DNA of 64,000 nucleotides from Stella humosa (GCF_006738645.1 NZ_AP019700.1:1376001-1440000); one strand, 5' to 3'; shown: positions 47,352 to 58,164, numbered from the stretch's first letter. Program-made: numbers and translations. The notes: generated by a model from the letters alone, not told the origin.

Positions 47352-47597
47352 CGACGGTGCGCGATCTCGCCCACACGCCGCTGGGGCGCATCGGTGCCTC
47401 GCCCTATGTCTCCATGCTCGACCGACACTGCGTCCCTGGATAAGCAGCTTGGAACGCGGGACTTCCAGTTTACCCCGAGCCCAGGACGTCGCGTGCAGTC
47501 GAGGGAGACAACGGAGGCGGCATTGCGGTCGATGATTGATGACCGCCAAGATCCGTCTCACGCCGCTGGAGGCAGTATTGCAGGTAGGGATCGTGGC
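47352..47597. other. Unassigned stretch between clpB and a small ORF
   Basis: About 250 bases with lower coding character than the surroundings. A frame runs through it from 47394 into the small ORF ending at 47735, but its predicted residues show no conserved look. I see no tRNA, repeat or insertion-sequence end. Confidence 0.5.
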
Positions 47598-47735
47598 ATG
47601 AATGCAACCGCGCGGTTGGGGCCGCTGAAACCGATCGACCTCGCCAAGCTCCAGGCTCTGGCCGCAGACATGCCGGCACAACCGCCGGCTGCCGCCGATT
47701 TCATCCGGTCAATGCGGGACGGCGACCGCTACTGA
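47598..47735 (+). CDS. Possible small protein (45 residues)
   Basis: ATG at 47598 opens a 45-residue frame ending ADFIRSMRDGDRY, with a region LAKLQALAADMPAQPP before it. The same frame is open back to 47394. The C-terminal part looks protein-like (regular helix-forming residues and a charged end); the ribosome site (AGGGAT) is weak. No family is recognised. Confidence 0.4.
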   Translation: MNATARLGPLKPIDLAKLQALAADMPAQPPAAADFIRSMRDGDRY

Positions 47736-47765
47736 AGGATGCACTCCGGCGTCGGTACCGAGCCG

Positions 47766-49409
47766 TCAGTCGATCGGCACCGCGACCATCTCCAACCCGC
47801 CGTCCGACCCGCGCCGGAAGCCCACATGGCGCAACCAGGCGCCGTCGTCCCGCTCCGGATGGTCGCGGCGCTGGTGGGCGCCCCGGCTTTCGGTCCGCTC
47901 GGCCGCGGCCATGGCGATCATGCGGGCGGACAGGGCCATGTGGCGGGTTTCCAGGGCCGTCACGGCATCGTCCAGCCGGGCGATCGTCAGCCCATCGGCA
48001 ATCGCCTGCTCGGCTTGCGTGATCTCGTCCAGGGCGGCGCCCAGGCCGGCCGCCGTGCGATAGAGGCCGACATGGCGGCTCATGGTGGCCCGCAGGCCGT
48101 CCTTGACTCGGCCGGGGTCGGCATCGCCGGTGGCCTGGTCGGCCAGGCGGGCGAGGGCGGCTGCCGCCTGCCCCGCCCGGTGGCGCGGCGGGGTGGCGGC
48201 GCGGGCTGCGGCCTCGCCGGCGATGACGCCGAAGACGATCGTCTCGCCGCCGCCATTGCCGGCCAGGCGGCTGGCGCCGTGCACGCCCCCCGTCGCCTCG
48301 CCGGCCGCGTAGAGGCCGGGCACGCCGGTGAAGCCGTTGGCATCGATGCGGATGCCGCCCATCTGGCTGTGGGCGGCGGGGCGCACGCGCGGCATCTCAT
48401 GCGCCGGGTCTAGCCCAGCCTGGCGCAGGCGGCGACAGTGGCTCTGGTAGGTCTCCAATTTCTCGGCCGGGACCAGGGTGGTGTCCATCGCCACGGTGCC
48501 GTCCGGGAAGCCGCGGCCGGCGTCGATCTCGTCCTGGATCGCCAGCGACATGCGCGCCTTCTCGATCCGCTTCTCGCCATGCTCCGGGTTGTGGCGGAAC
48601 ATGAAGCGCTCGCCCGCCGCATTCAGCAGCGTGGCCCCGTCGCCCAGCATGGCGGTCGGCATCTCCATGCCGCGGCAGGCGGCGGGATGGACCGTCACCG
48701 TCGGCTCGAACTGCACGAACTCCATGTCGATCAGGGTGGCGCCGGCGTCGTAGGCCAGGGCATAGGCGCCGGCCGCCACGTCGGCCGGATAGGTGCTGTC
48801 GTCATAGAGTCGGCCAATGCCGCCCGCCGCCAGCACGACCGCGCCCGCCTGCACCGCGAGCAGCCGTTCGCCCGCCTTGCGATAGAGCAGGGCGCCGGCA
48901 ACGCCGTCTGCATCGTCCAGCAGCGACACCGCCTGCCAGCCGGCCAGCACCTCGACACCCAGCGCCGCGGCGCGGCGGGCGAGATGGTCGAGGATGACCC
49001 GGCCGGTGCCCTCGGGCACATAGACCGAGCGGGGGTGGCGGTTGCCGGACAGGTGGCGTTGCAGGTAGCGCCCGTCCCGGTTGGCGAACGGGATGCCCAG
49101 CGCGGCTAGGTCCTGGAAGACGCCGACCGACCGTTCGGCCAGGGCCGTCACCAGCCCGCGATCGTTGAGGCCATAGCCGCCGGCGACCATGTCCTCGGCA
49201 TAGGCGGCCGGCCCGTCGGCCGCCTCGACATGGCCGAGCGGCACGTTGGCGCCGATGACGTGGGGCGAGGCGCCGCGCGCCAGATGGGCCAGGATCACCC
49301 GGCGGCCTGCCAGGGCTGCCGCGATCGCCGCCTGGTGCCCGGCCAGCCCGCCGCCGATGACCAGGACCTCGGCCGATGCCCGCTCCAGTGGCGGCAGGGC
49401 GAAGGTCAC
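47766..49409 (-). CDS. FAD-dependent oxidoreductase, fumarate reductase/succinate dehydrogenase flavoprotein-like
   Basis: A 547-residue flavoprotein of the FrdA/NadB group. It has AEVLVIGGGLAGHQAAIAAALAG (FAD loop), RHLSGNRHPRSVYVPEGTG, VVLAAGGIGRLYDD, and the substrate region MDMEFVQFEPT-like IDMEFVQFEPTVT. MGGIRIDANGFTGVPGLYAAGEATGGVHGASRLAGNGG carries the FAD-contact and catalytic arginine. The C-terminal helical domain is present. The GTG start shares four bases with the stop of the dioxygenase upstream, placing it last in the TRAP operon. It may oxidise or desaturate the product of that pathway. An aspartate-oxidase role is unlikely given the context. Confidence 0.85.
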   Translation of the reverse strand: MTFALPPLERASAEVLVIGGGLAGHQAAIAAALAGRRVILAHLARGASPHVIGANVPLGHVEAADGPAAYAEDMVAGGYGLNDRGLVTALAERSVGVFQDLAALGIPFANRDGRYLQRHLSGNRHPRSVYVPEGTGRVILDHLARRAAALGVEVLAGWQAVSLLDDADGVAGALLYRKAGERLLAVQAGAVVLAAGGIGRLYDDSTYPADVAAGAYALAYDAGATLIDMEFVQFEPTVTVHPAACRGMEMPTAMLGDGATLLNAAGERFMFRHNPEHGEKRIEKARMSLAIQDEIDAGRGFPDGTVAMDTTLVPAEKLETYQSHCRRLRQAGLDPAHEMPRVRPAAHSQMGGIRIDANGFTGVPGLYAAGEATGGVHGASRLAGNGGGETIVFGVIAGEAAARAATPPRHRAGQAAAALARLADQATGDADPGRVKDGLRATMSRHVGLYRTAAGLGAALDEITQAEQAIADGLTIARLDDAVTALETRHMALSARMIAMAAAERTESRGAHQRRDHPERDDGAWLRHVGFRRGSDGGLEMVAVPID

Positions 49410-50263
49410 TGCGGCACGGTGGGCGCGTCGCCCGCCACCGTCGTCCGCTGCATCAGGCGCTTGTACTTCACCGCGTCGTAGGCGGTCGCCCGGTGGAGCA
49501 GGCGGCGATTGTCCCAGACGACGATGTCGCCCGCCCGCCAGGGGTGCGAATAGCAGATCTCCGGCCGGATCGCCGTCTCCGTCAGGTGGCGGACGAAGGC
49601 GCGGCCTTCCTCCAGCGGCCAGCCGATGATGTGCGAGCAGTGGGCGCCGATGAAGAGCGCCTTGCGCCCGGTCACCGGGTTCACCCGCACCATCGTCTGG
49701 CGCACCGGCGGCACCTCGGCCTTCTCGGCCTCGGTCATCACGTTGGGGTCGATCTGGGCGCGCGAATGGACGATGGAATGCTCGGCCACCAGCCCGTCCA
49801 GTCGGGTCTTCGTCTCTTCGGGCAGGGCGTCGTAGGCGGCCGCCATGTCGGCGAACTCGGTGTTGCCGCCCTCGGGCGGGACGACGCGGCCCGACAGCAG
49901 CGAGCAGAGCGACGGCACCGGCTTGTAGGAACTGTCCGTGTGCCAGAGGTAGTTGGCCTTCTGGTAGATCATCCGCCGGTCCGCCAGCGGGATCACCGTG
50001 CCGTCGCGGATGTCGAGGTTCGATTGTCGGGCGAACAGGCTGCCGCCGGCCGGGTTGGCGCTGATCGTCTTCTCCAGCGGGCCGAACAGCAGGCTGAAGG
50101 CGACCTGCTTCTCGTCGTCGAGATCCTGGTCGCGAAAAAGCAGCAGCCCGTGTTCCTCGAAGGCGGCCCGGATCGGGGCGAAGGCGGCGGCGTCCAGCGG
50201 GCGGGCGGTGTCGACGCCGATGATCTCGACGCCGAAGCCCGGATGCAGCTTGCGCAGTTCCAA
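49406..50263 (-). CDS. TauD/TfdA-family Fe(II)/2-oxoglutarate dioxygenase (operon copy 2)
   Basis: A 285-residue oxygenase. Iron ligands are seen in YLWHTDSSYKPVPSLCSLLSG (H-x-D) and DNRRLLHRATAYD (distal His), with the 2-oxoglutarate Arg in KRLMQRTTVAGD. It is strongly similar to the dioxygenase at 53372-54232 along its whole length. That paralogue starts MEIRKLHPTFG, so the TTG at 50263 (LELRKLHPGFG), with GGAG 8 bases upstream, is preferred over the ATG at 50323, which would overlap the permease stop. It resembles 2,4-D/alpha-ketoglutarate dioxygenase relatives; the substrate is unknown. Confidence 0.87.
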   Translation of the reverse strand: MELRKLHPGFGVEIIGVDTARPLDAAAFAPIRAAFEEHGLLLFRDQDLDDEKQVAFSLLFGPLEKTISANPAGGSLFARQSNLDIRDGTVIPLADRRMIYQKANYLWHTDSSYKPVPSLCSLLSGRVVPPEGGNTEFADMAAAYDALPEETKTRLDGLVAEHSIVHSRAQIDPNVMTEAEKAEVPPVRQTMVRVNPVTGRKALFIGAHCSHIIGWPLEEGRAFVRHLTETAIRPEICYSHPWRAGDIVVWDNRRLLHRATAYDAVKYKRLMQRTTVAGDAPTVPQ

Positions 50264-50319
50264 GGGGGTTTCTCCGTTCTCCGCAGTCGGGCTGCCGCGC
50301 GTGGCGGACGGACCGCGGA

Positions 50320-52215
50320 TCATTTGACCGTGCCGGCGGTAGGCGCCCGGGGTACGGCGGCCGTGAAGTAGAAGCGGCTGGCGATCGCGGACGCGAGCAG
50401 CCCCACGCCGATCAGGTCGGTCACCCAGCCCGGCTTGATCAGGCACAGTGCGCCGGCACCCAGCAGCAGGCGCTCCCACCACGTCGCCTGGCGGCCGAAA
50501 AGATAGCTCTGGAGGGCGGCCGACAGGGCGAGAATTCCGACCACGCCACTGATGCAGGCCATGATGATGCGGCTGGGCTCGCCCTGCATCAGCAAGGCCG
50601 GTTCATAGACCCACATGAAGGGCAGGATGAAGCCCGCAAGCGCCAGCCGGAAGGCGATGATCCCCGTCTTGGTCGGGTCGGCGCCCGCGATCCCGGCGCC
50701 GGCATAGGCGGCGATGGCCACCGGCGGCGTCACATTCGCGAGCACGCCGAAATAGAAGATGAACATGTGCGCGGCCAGCGGATTGACCCCGACCTCGATC
50801 ATCGCTGGCGCAACCAGGATCGCCAGGATCACGTAGACCGCAGACGTCGGCAGCCCCATTCCCAGGATGACCGACACGACCATGGTGATCAGCAGCAGCA
50901 GGATCAGGCTGCCGCCGGCCAGGTCGATCATGATTCCGGACAGGCGCAGGGCCAGGCCCGTCAGCATCAGGATGCCGATGACGATGCCGGCGCAGGCGCA
51001 GACGCAGGCGGTCTCCAGGATGGCCATGCCGCCCTGGCGCAATGCCTCCCAGATGCGGGCCGGGCCCATGCGCGTGGCTGCCCCCAGAAAGCTGACGGCG
51101 ACGACCGTCAGGACCGCGAAGAAAGCGGACTTCGTGGGCGTGTATTCGATCCCGACCAGCAGGTAGATCAGCACCACCAGCGGCGCCAGCAGGTACCAGC
51201 CGCCGCGGAAGATCGCCCAGGAGTCCGGCAGTTCGGCCCTGGACAGGCCCCGGATGCCCTGCTTGGCGACTTCGAAATCGACCATCGCGAAGACGGCCAG
51301 GAAGTAGAGCACGGCCGGGATGGCGGCCGCGACCATCACCTGGGTGTACGAGATGCCCAGGATCTCCACCATGATGAAGGCGGCCGCCCCCATCACCGGC
51401 GGCATGATCTGCCCGCCTGACGAGGCCGTCGCCTCGACCGCGCCGGCAAACGCCGGGCTCATCCCCGATCGCTTCATGATCGGAATGGTGAAGGTGCCGG
51501 TCGCCACCGTGTTGGCGACGGCACTGCCCGAGACCGTGCCCATCAGGGCGCTGGCCGCGATCGCCACCTTGGCGGGGCCACCGCGCATCCAGCCGAGCGA
51601 GGCATGGCTCCAGTCGATGAAGAACTTGCCGGCCCCCGACACGTCGAGGAAGGCCGCGAAGATGACGAAGATCGCGACATAGGTTGCCGAGACCTGGAGC
51701 GGCGTGCCGGCGATGCCCGACGTGGTGAGGTAGAGCGTGGCCGACACCCGTTCCAGGCTGAAGCCGCGATGGGCGAAAATGCCCGGCAGGTCCGGGCCGA
51801 GAAAGGCGTAGGCCAGCGCGACGATCGCCATGATCGGCAGCGCCCAGCCGAGCATGCGCCGGGTCGCCTCGATGATGATGAGGGTGGCCGCCAGCCCGAG
51901 CCAGACCTCCAGGCCGGTGGGGTCGCCCGCCCCGCGCATAGCGATGTCGAGGAAGTGGATGACCGGGTAGACGCCGATCACGACCGAGAGCGCCGCCAGC
52001 GGCCCATCGACAGCCCAGCGAGCCCGCTCGAGCCGGGTGCCGGGCCGGAAGGCCGGATGGGTCAGGAAGACCAGCACCAGGGCGAAGGCCAGGTGGATGT
52101 AGTTCTGCTGCAGCGTTGCCAGGGTCCCGCCGAAGCTGGACCACAGGTGAAAAAGGCTGAAGGCCGCCGCGATAATGGCGGCCAGGCCGGCGACAAGGTC
52201 ACGCTTCTGGATCAT
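50320..52215 (-). CDS. TRAP transporter fused permease (DctQM-type, TAXI system)
   Basis: A 631-residue membrane protein combining small and large TRAP permease parts, as is usual with TAXI binding proteins. About 16 or more hydrophobic helices are seen. DctM-type motifs include SGSAVANTVATGTFTIPIMKR near residue 230, SSGGQIMPPVMGAAAFIMVE near 268, MGLPTSAVYVILAILVAPAM, and ANVTPPVAIAAYAGAGIAGADPTKTG near the end. It follows the TAXI receptor by 51 bases. The imported compound is presumably processed by the two dioxygenases and the flavoprotein in the same operon. Confidence 0.94.
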   Translation of the reverse strand: MIQKRDLVAGLAAIIAAAFSLFHLWSSFGGTLATLQQNYIHLAFALVLVFLTHPAFRPGTRLERARWAVDGPLAALSVVIGVYPVIHFLDIAMRGAGDPTGLEVWLGLAATLIIIEATRRMLGWALPIMAIVALAYAFLGPDLPGIFAHRGFSLERVSATLYLTTSGIAGTPLQVSATYVAIFVIFAAFLDVSGAGKFFIDWSHASLGWMRGGPAKVAIAASALMGTVSGSAVANTVATGTFTIPIMKRSGMSPAFAGAVEATASSGGQIMPPVMGAAAFIMVEILGISYTQVMVAAAIPAVLYFLAVFAMVDFEVAKQGIRGLSRAELPDSWAIFRGGWYLLAPLVVLIYLLVGIEYTPTKSAFFAVLTVVAVSFLGAATRMGPARIWEALRQGGMAILETACVCACAGIVIGILMLTGLALRLSGIMIDLAGGSLILLLLITMVVSVILGMGLPTSAVYVILAILVAPAMIEVGVNPLAAHMFIFYFGVLANVTPPVAIAAYAGAGIAGADPTKTGIIAFRLALAGFILPFMWVYEPALLMQGEPSRIIMACISGVVGILALSAALQSYLFGRQATWWERLLLGAGALCLIKPGWVTDLIGVGLLASAIASRFYFTAAVPRAPTAGTVK

Positions 52216-52266
52216 GGATCCCTCTCGCCGACGCCGGCGGCCATCTCGCAGGTGAAGGTCCGCCCT

Positions 52267-53247
52267 CTACTTCAGGATGCCGGCTTCCTTTAGGTACTTC
52301 TCGGCGCCCGGGTGGAAGGGAACGACGCCGCTGATGCCGCGCGTTGCATTCTCCTTGGTCCATTCCTTGGCCATCGCGTTCGCCGCGACCAGCTTGCCGT
52401 GGTTCTCGATCAGCGCCTTGACGACGGCATAGGCGGCCTCGTCCGTGACCTTCTCATGGGCCACCAGGATCGTGGCGCTGCCGAAGGAGTTCGGGATGTC
52501 GTTCGGGTGGCCCTTGTAGACCCCGCCCGGGATGGTCGCCGGGAACCAGTAGGGATGCTTCTCGATCAGCTTGTCGAGGATCTCCTTTTCCGGGTTCAGC
52601 AGCAGCACTTCGTCGCCGCGCCGGCTGGTGATATCGGTGACGGCGGCGGTCGGGGCGGAACTGATGATGAGAACGCCATCCACCCGGCCATCGAGAAGCG
52701 CGCCCGGCCCGTCGCTGTGGCCGAGATATTCGGGCTTCCAGTCCGTGTTCATCTTCAGGCCATAGGCCTCCATGACGATCTGTCCCGTGGGACCGCCGAT
52801 CGACCCGGCCGCCCCCAGCGACAGGCGCTTGCCCTTGAAGTCCTTCAGGCTGCGGATGCCGGAGGACTTCAGGGTGTAGACCTGCCAGATGATGGCGTGG
52901 CCGCCGAGCAGGCCCTTGAAGTTGTTGATCGGGGCACCCTTGAAGGCGCCTTCGCCCTTGGTCGCCAGGTAGGCCATGTCGTTGGTCGACAGTGCCAGCT
53001 CGACCTGGCCGTTCTTGAGCAGCTTCAGGTTGTCGCCCGTCCCGCCCGTCACCTCGGCGGTGATCTTGAGCTGCGGGTAGGCGTCGGTGATGGTCTTGGC
53101 CATCGCGCCGCCGAGCGGGAACCAGCTTCCGCCGACGCTGGATGTGGCCATCGACATGAACTGCTGCTTGGGCGCGGGCATCTGGGCCGCCGCGGTGCCG
53201 GATGCGAAGGCGGCGACGGCGGCCAGCCAGTAGCTGATCTTGGGCAT
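52267..53247 (-). CDS. TAXI-family TRAP transporter solute receptor
   Basis: Periplasmic binding protein, 326 residues, with a signal peptide cleaved near residue 21 (SGTAAAQ). TAXI features: MATSSVGGSWFPLGGAMAKTI, EVTGGTGDNLKLLKNGQVELALSTND, and GKRLSLGAAGSIGGPTGQIVMEAYGL. The start at 53247 is where the signal peptide begins. It is separated from the upstream dioxygenase by 124 bases containing a hairpin, and is followed by the fused permease. The ligand is unknown; known TAXI ligands include glutamate-like and other carboxylates. Confidence 0.93.
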   Translation of the reverse strand: MPKISYWLAAVAAFASGTAAAQMPAPKQQFMSMATSSVGGSWFPLGGAMAKTITDAYPQLKITAEVTGGTGDNLKLLKNGQVELALSTNDMAYLATKGEGAFKGAPINNFKGLLGGHAIIWQVYTLKSSGIRSLKDFKGKRLSLGAAGSIGGPTGQIVMEAYGLKMNTDWKPEYLGHSDGPGALLDGRVDGVLIISSAPTAAVTDITSRRGDEVLLLNPEKEILDKLIEKHPYWFPATIPGGVYKGHPNDIPNSFGSATILVAHEKVTDEAAYAVVKALIENHGKLVAANAMAKEWTKENATRGISGVVPFHPGAEKYLKEAGILK

Positions 53248-53328
53248 GGTTCTTCCCTGTTCTGGACGTTTCCCCAATGCGCCGCGATTGCCACGACCCG
53301 GAGGCCGCCGTCGCAGCGCGTCGTTCGG

Positions 53329-53349
53329 CCGCCCCTCTTTCGGGGGCGG
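53329..53349 (-). terminator. Hairpin between the dioxygenase and the TAXI receptor gene
   Basis: CCGCCCC, 7-base loop, GGGGCGG. This 7-bp GC stem lies 22 bases after the dioxygenase stop on the minus strand. No T-run. It probably shapes relative expression within the operon rather than ending it. Confidence 0.4.
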
Positions 53350-53371
53350 TTCCGTGCTATCGTGATCGGTG

Positions 53372-54232
53372 CTAGTGCGCCACGGTCGGCCCGTCGCCGG
53401 CAACGGTCGTGCGCTGCATCAGTCGCTTGTACTTGCGGCCGTCAAAGGGCGTGGCCTTGTGCAGCAGCGCGCGGTTGTCCCAGACGACGATGTCGCCCTC
53501 GCGCCACTGGTGCGAATAACAGAACTCCGGCTTGATCGCGGTTTCCATGAGCTGGCGGATGAAGGCGCGACCCTCGTCTTCGGGCCAGCCGTCGATGTGC
53601 GAGCAGTGGGCACCGATGAACAGCGCCTTGCGTCCGGTCACGGGGTTCGCCCGCACGAGCTGCTGCTTCATCGGCGGCGCCTCCACGGATTTCTGGTGCT
53701 CGGTCAGCAGGTCCGGGCAGACCTGGGCACGGGAATGGGCGATCGAGTGCCAGGCGATCTGGCCCTCGATGCGCGTCTTCGTTTCGTCGGGCAGCGCGTC
53801 ATAGGCCGCCCGCATGTCGGCGAAATCGGTGTTGCCGCCTTCCGGCGGGACCAGGCGGGCGGACAGCAGCGAACATAGCGAGGGCACCCGCTTGAAGGAG
53901 CTGTCGGTGTGCCAGAGCATGTTGGCACGCTGATAGACCATCCGCGCATCCTCGAGCGGGATGGTCTCGCCGGTCTTGATGTCCAGGTTCGACTGCCTCG
54001 CGAACAGCGTGCCACCGGCCGGATTCTGGCTGAACGTCGTCTCCAGCGGGCCGAACCGCTCGCTGAAGGCCACCTGGATGTCGTCGTCGAGATGCTGGTC
54101 GCGCAGCAGCAGCAGCCCATGCTCCTCGAACGCCGCCCGGATGCGCGCGAACGTCGGCTCGTCGATCGGCTCGCCGATATCGATCCCCACCACCTCGACC
54201 CCGAAGGTCGGGTGAAGTTTCCGGATTTCCAT
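53372..54232 (-). CDS. TauD/TfdA-family Fe(II)/2-oxoglutarate dioxygenase (operon copy 1)
   Basis: A 286-residue oxygenase and close paralogue of the one at 49406-50263. H-x-D lies in MLWHTDSSFKRVPSLCSLLSA, the distal His in DNRALLHKATPFD and the co-substrate Arg in KRLMQRTTVAGD. Start at ATG 54232 (MEIRKLHPTFG) with GGGAG upstream. Both copies retain all catalytic residues, so they probably act on related substrates or successive steps. An AT-rich promoter-like region lies just upstream, between this gene and the alcohol dehydrogenase gene. Confidence 0.9.
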   Translation of the reverse strand: MEIRKLHPTFGVEVVGIDIGEPIDEPTFARIRAAFEEHGLLLLRDQHLDDDIQVAFSERFGPLETTFSQNPAGGTLFARQSNLDIKTGETIPLEDARMVYQRANMLWHTDSSFKRVPSLCSLLSARLVPPEGGNTDFADMRAAYDALPDETKTRIEGQIAWHSIAHSRAQVCPDLLTEHQKSVEAPPMKQQLVRANPVTGRKALFIGAHCSHIDGWPEDEGRAFIRQLMETAIKPEFCYSHQWREGDIVVWDNRALLHKATPFDGRKYKRLMQRTTVAGDGPTVAH

Positions 54233-54280
54233 GGCGCTCGCTCCCAAAGTCCTTTGCGGTCCAGGCCGCCGGTTGGACTC

Positions 54281-54308
54281 AGGTTATCAACTGATAGACT
54301 GGGTGCAA
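54281..54308 (-). promoter_or_regulatory. Candidate promoter for the dioxygenase-TRAP operon
   Basis: On the minus strand, TTGCAC (54303-54308), 16 bases, TAACCT (54281-54286). The spacer includes a TATCA-GT-TGATA inverted repeat, a possible operator. The region is clearly AT-richer than its surroundings and lies about 50 bases before the dioxygenase start. Confidence 0.4.
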
Positions 54309-54328
54309 ACCACCTTCTCTAATTTCAG

Positions 54329-55459
<1,131 letters not shown>

Positions 55460-55613
55460 GGCAGGGCGGGCCTCGCGTTGGGGGGGGATTTGAGTCGGTC
55501 ACCGATTAAAGCAGTGCGGCCCTGCCCAGGGAAAGGGCGGTTGCCGCCCGATCGGCGGCAATGGTAGTTTCACGGCCAAGTAACCAACTGGATACTTCCC
55601 CCGGGAGGAAGCC

Positions 55614-56633
55614 ATGCCGCGCATTCAGACCACCGTCGTCGGTTCCTATCCCATCCCCGACTGGCTGGCCGCCCTGCCGACCGAGCAGGCGCTGGCCGAC
55701 GCCACCCGCGTCGTCCTGCACACGCAGGAGCGCGCCGGCATCGACCTCGTCTGCGACGGCGAGCTCTACCGGTTCGACATCAACCATCCCGAGACCAACG
55801 GGATGATCGAGTATTTCGTGCGGCCGATGTCGGGCATCCGCAACGCCATCGGCTTCGACGAGATGATGGCCTATCGCAGCCAGCGCGGCATGGCGTTCCG
55901 CGCGCGGCCGCCGGGCGTGGTGGAGAGCGCCATCGGCGCCGGCACGCTCGACCTGCCGAGTGCCTGCGCCAAGGCCGTGCGCCTGGCCCAGAAGCCGCTG
56001 AAGTTCACGCTGACCGGCCCGCACATGCTGGCCAAGACCCTGATCGACAAGCATTATGGCAGCGTCGAGGGCGTGGCCCACGGGCTGGCCGACGTGCTGG
56101 CCGAGCAGGTGCGCCACTGCCAGGCGGACGTGATCCAGGTCGATGAGGCAAACCTGCCGGGCCACCCCGACGAGTGGGAATGGGCCGCGTCCTCGATCAA
56201 CCGCGTGCTGGATGCCGTGCCGGGCAAGGCCGCCGTCCATCTCTGCTTCGGCAATTATGGCGGCCAGTCGATCCAGAAGGGCACCTGGGACAAGCTGATG
56301 CAGTACCTGAACGCGCTGCATGCCGACCATATCGTCATGGAGATCGCGGCCCGCCCGGCCGAGGAGCTGGCGGTGTTCCGCGGCCTCGACCAGCGCATCG
56401 GCTTCGGCCTGGGCGTCGTCGACATCAAGCGCACCGAGGTCGAGACCGCCGACGAGATCGCGCGCCGCATCGAGCGGGCGGAGAAGCTGCTCGGCCCCGG
56501 CCGGGTGCGCTACATCCACCCCGACTGCGGCTTCTGGATGCTGAAGCGCTCGATCGCCGACGGCAAGATCGCGGCCCTGGTGGCCGGCCGTGACCTCTAC
56601 GAGCGGGGCGGGGCCGACGTGCGCGCGGCATAG
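55614..56633 (+). CDS. Cobalamin-independent methionine synthase (MetE) C-terminal domain-like protein
   Basis: A 339-residue single-domain TIM barrel like the catalytic half of MetE. It opens with the family's QTTVVGSYPIP, then GIDLVCDGEL. Zinc-binding residues appear in VHLCFGNYGG (His and Cys), the Glu of HIVMEIAARP and the Cys of RYIHPDCGFWML. It lacks the N-terminal half of full MetE, so it is one of the short MetE-like methyltransferases of unknown acceptor. GGGAGGAAG precedes the ATG. It is divergent from the alcohol dehydrogenase gene. Confidence 0.88.
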   Translation: MPRIQTTVVGSYPIPDWLAALPTEQALADATRVVLHTQERAGIDLVCDGELYRFDINHPETNGMIEYFVRPMSGIRNAIGFDEMMAYRSQRGMAFRARPPGVVESAIGAGTLDLPSACAKAVRLAQKPLKFTLTGPHMLAKTLIDKHYGSVEGVAHGLADVLAEQVRHCQADVIQVDEANLPGHPDEWEWAASSINRVLDAVPGKAAVHLCFGNYGGQSIQKGTWDKLMQYLNALHADHIVMEIAARPAEELAVFRGLDQRIGFGLGVVDIKRTEVETADEIARRIERAEKLLGPGRVRYIHPDCGFWMLKRSIADGKIAALVAGRDLYERGGADVRAA

Positions 56634-56667
56634 CCGCCACGCGGCGGGCCGCGGCGGCCGGCGCGGG

Positions 56668-58164
56668 TCAGACCCCCCGCCGGTTCGCGGAGCCGGGCGC
56701 CGACTGCCGCGCGGCGACCATCTCCTGTAGCGCACGGCGATCGACCTTACCGATCTCGGTGCGCGGCAGGGCGTCCAGAATCAGGATCGCGGCCGGTGCG
56801 CGATCGGCGCCCAGCGTGTCACGGCAGTGGGCGAGAAGCTCGCCACTGGCGGCGGGCCGGTGCAGGATCACCGCTGCCAACGCCACGTGGCCGCGGATGG
56901 GGTGCGGCATGGCGAAGGCGGCCGCGTCGGCTACCGCGGGATGCGTGGCGAGCCGGCTCTCGATGTCCCGCGGGTAGACCTTTTGGCCGCCGATGATGAT
57001 GAGGTCGTCGATGCGGCCGCACACCTCCAGTTCCCCCGTAGCGTCTATCAGGCCGCCGTCGCCCGGGTAGAACCAGCCGTTCTCGAAGCGGCTCGCCGCG
57101 CCCGCCACCGTGCGGTGGTAGCCTTGCGGGAAGTGCGGGTTCCGGAATCGCAGCGTGCCGACAGTCCCCGGTAGGCAGGGCTGCCCGCGATCGTCAACAA
57201 CCTGCATCTCCACGGGTCCGGCCGGCCGGCGGTGGCCGGATTGCGCCTGATCTCGTCGGGCAGGGCCAGCGTCAGCGCTCCAACCTCGTTCGTCGCATAG
57301 ACGGCGTAGATCTCGGGCGTGATACGCCGCATCACAGCTTGGCGGGCCGTGGGCTCCAGCGGCGCGGAACCCACCAGGATGCGCAGGCCCGGCAGCAACA
57401 AGGCGTCGTCCGATGTGGCGGCGAGCAGGTGCTTCAGGTGGGTCGGCGTCATGGTCGTCCAGGTGGCGCCAAGTTCGCCGATGGCGTGCTTGAGCGCATC
57501 GACCGAGCCCAGAGCGGATGGCACCGCGACCGAGCCGCCATGCATCAAAGAGCGTTCGGCCCAACTGCGACCGAAGCCGAACTGGAATCCGAGTGATCGC
57601 CAGATAGCGCTCGCCCGGCCCGACCGGCAACCGCGTCAGGGTGGTCTCGACCCGCGCGACATCATGGCCGTGCGATGTCACCACCAGCTTGGGAATTCCA
57701 CCCGTCGTGCCGGACGAGCGCACGAGATAGCACGGTGTCTCCGGATCGGGCGGCGGCGGCAGCCTTGCCGCCCCTCCCTCCGCCGGCAGCCGGTCCAGCA
57801 CGATGGCGGGCACACCAATGCCGATGGGCACGGGGGCACCGCCTGAGATTGCAACCCGGATTCCGCCTGCCTCCACAAGCCCCCGGGCGATCGCCGGCGG
57901 GTCTTCCGGCCCGACTATCAGTGCCGCCACGCCCAGGCGATGGCACGCGAGCATGAGGATGATGTCGATCACCCTGCTCCCCAGGACCAGCGCCACCGGC
58001 ATCCCAGGGCCGATGCCGTGCCGTATCAACTCCGCCGTGGCCTGTTCGATCGCTCGTTGCAGGGCAGCGAACGTCAGCGTGCCGGCGGGGCTGACGATGG
58101 CCGGCGCACCGGGTTGCGATGCCGCATAAGCCTGGATTGCCGCGCCGTACCATTGATGTCGCAA
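56668..58164 (-). pseudogene. AMP-dependent acyl ligase (acyl-CoA synthetase type) with two compensating frameshifts
   Basis: ANL-superfamily ligase. The N-terminal part includes YLVRSSGTTGGIPKLVVTSHG (AMP-binding P-loop) and the C-terminal part GWFYPGDGGLIDATGELEVCGRIDDLIIIGGQKVYPRDIE, with the late catalytic Lys in TEIGKVDR. Between them the correct protein runs in another frame, from about 57590 (QFGFGRSWAERSLMHGGSVAVP) to about 57230 (EIRRNPATAGRP). An extra C in GGATTCCAG and a missing base in the CCGGCCGGCCGG run explain both shifts. As written the middle 120 residues are misread. The start (TTG 58164) is uncertain. Decay or sequence error. Confidence 0.8.
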
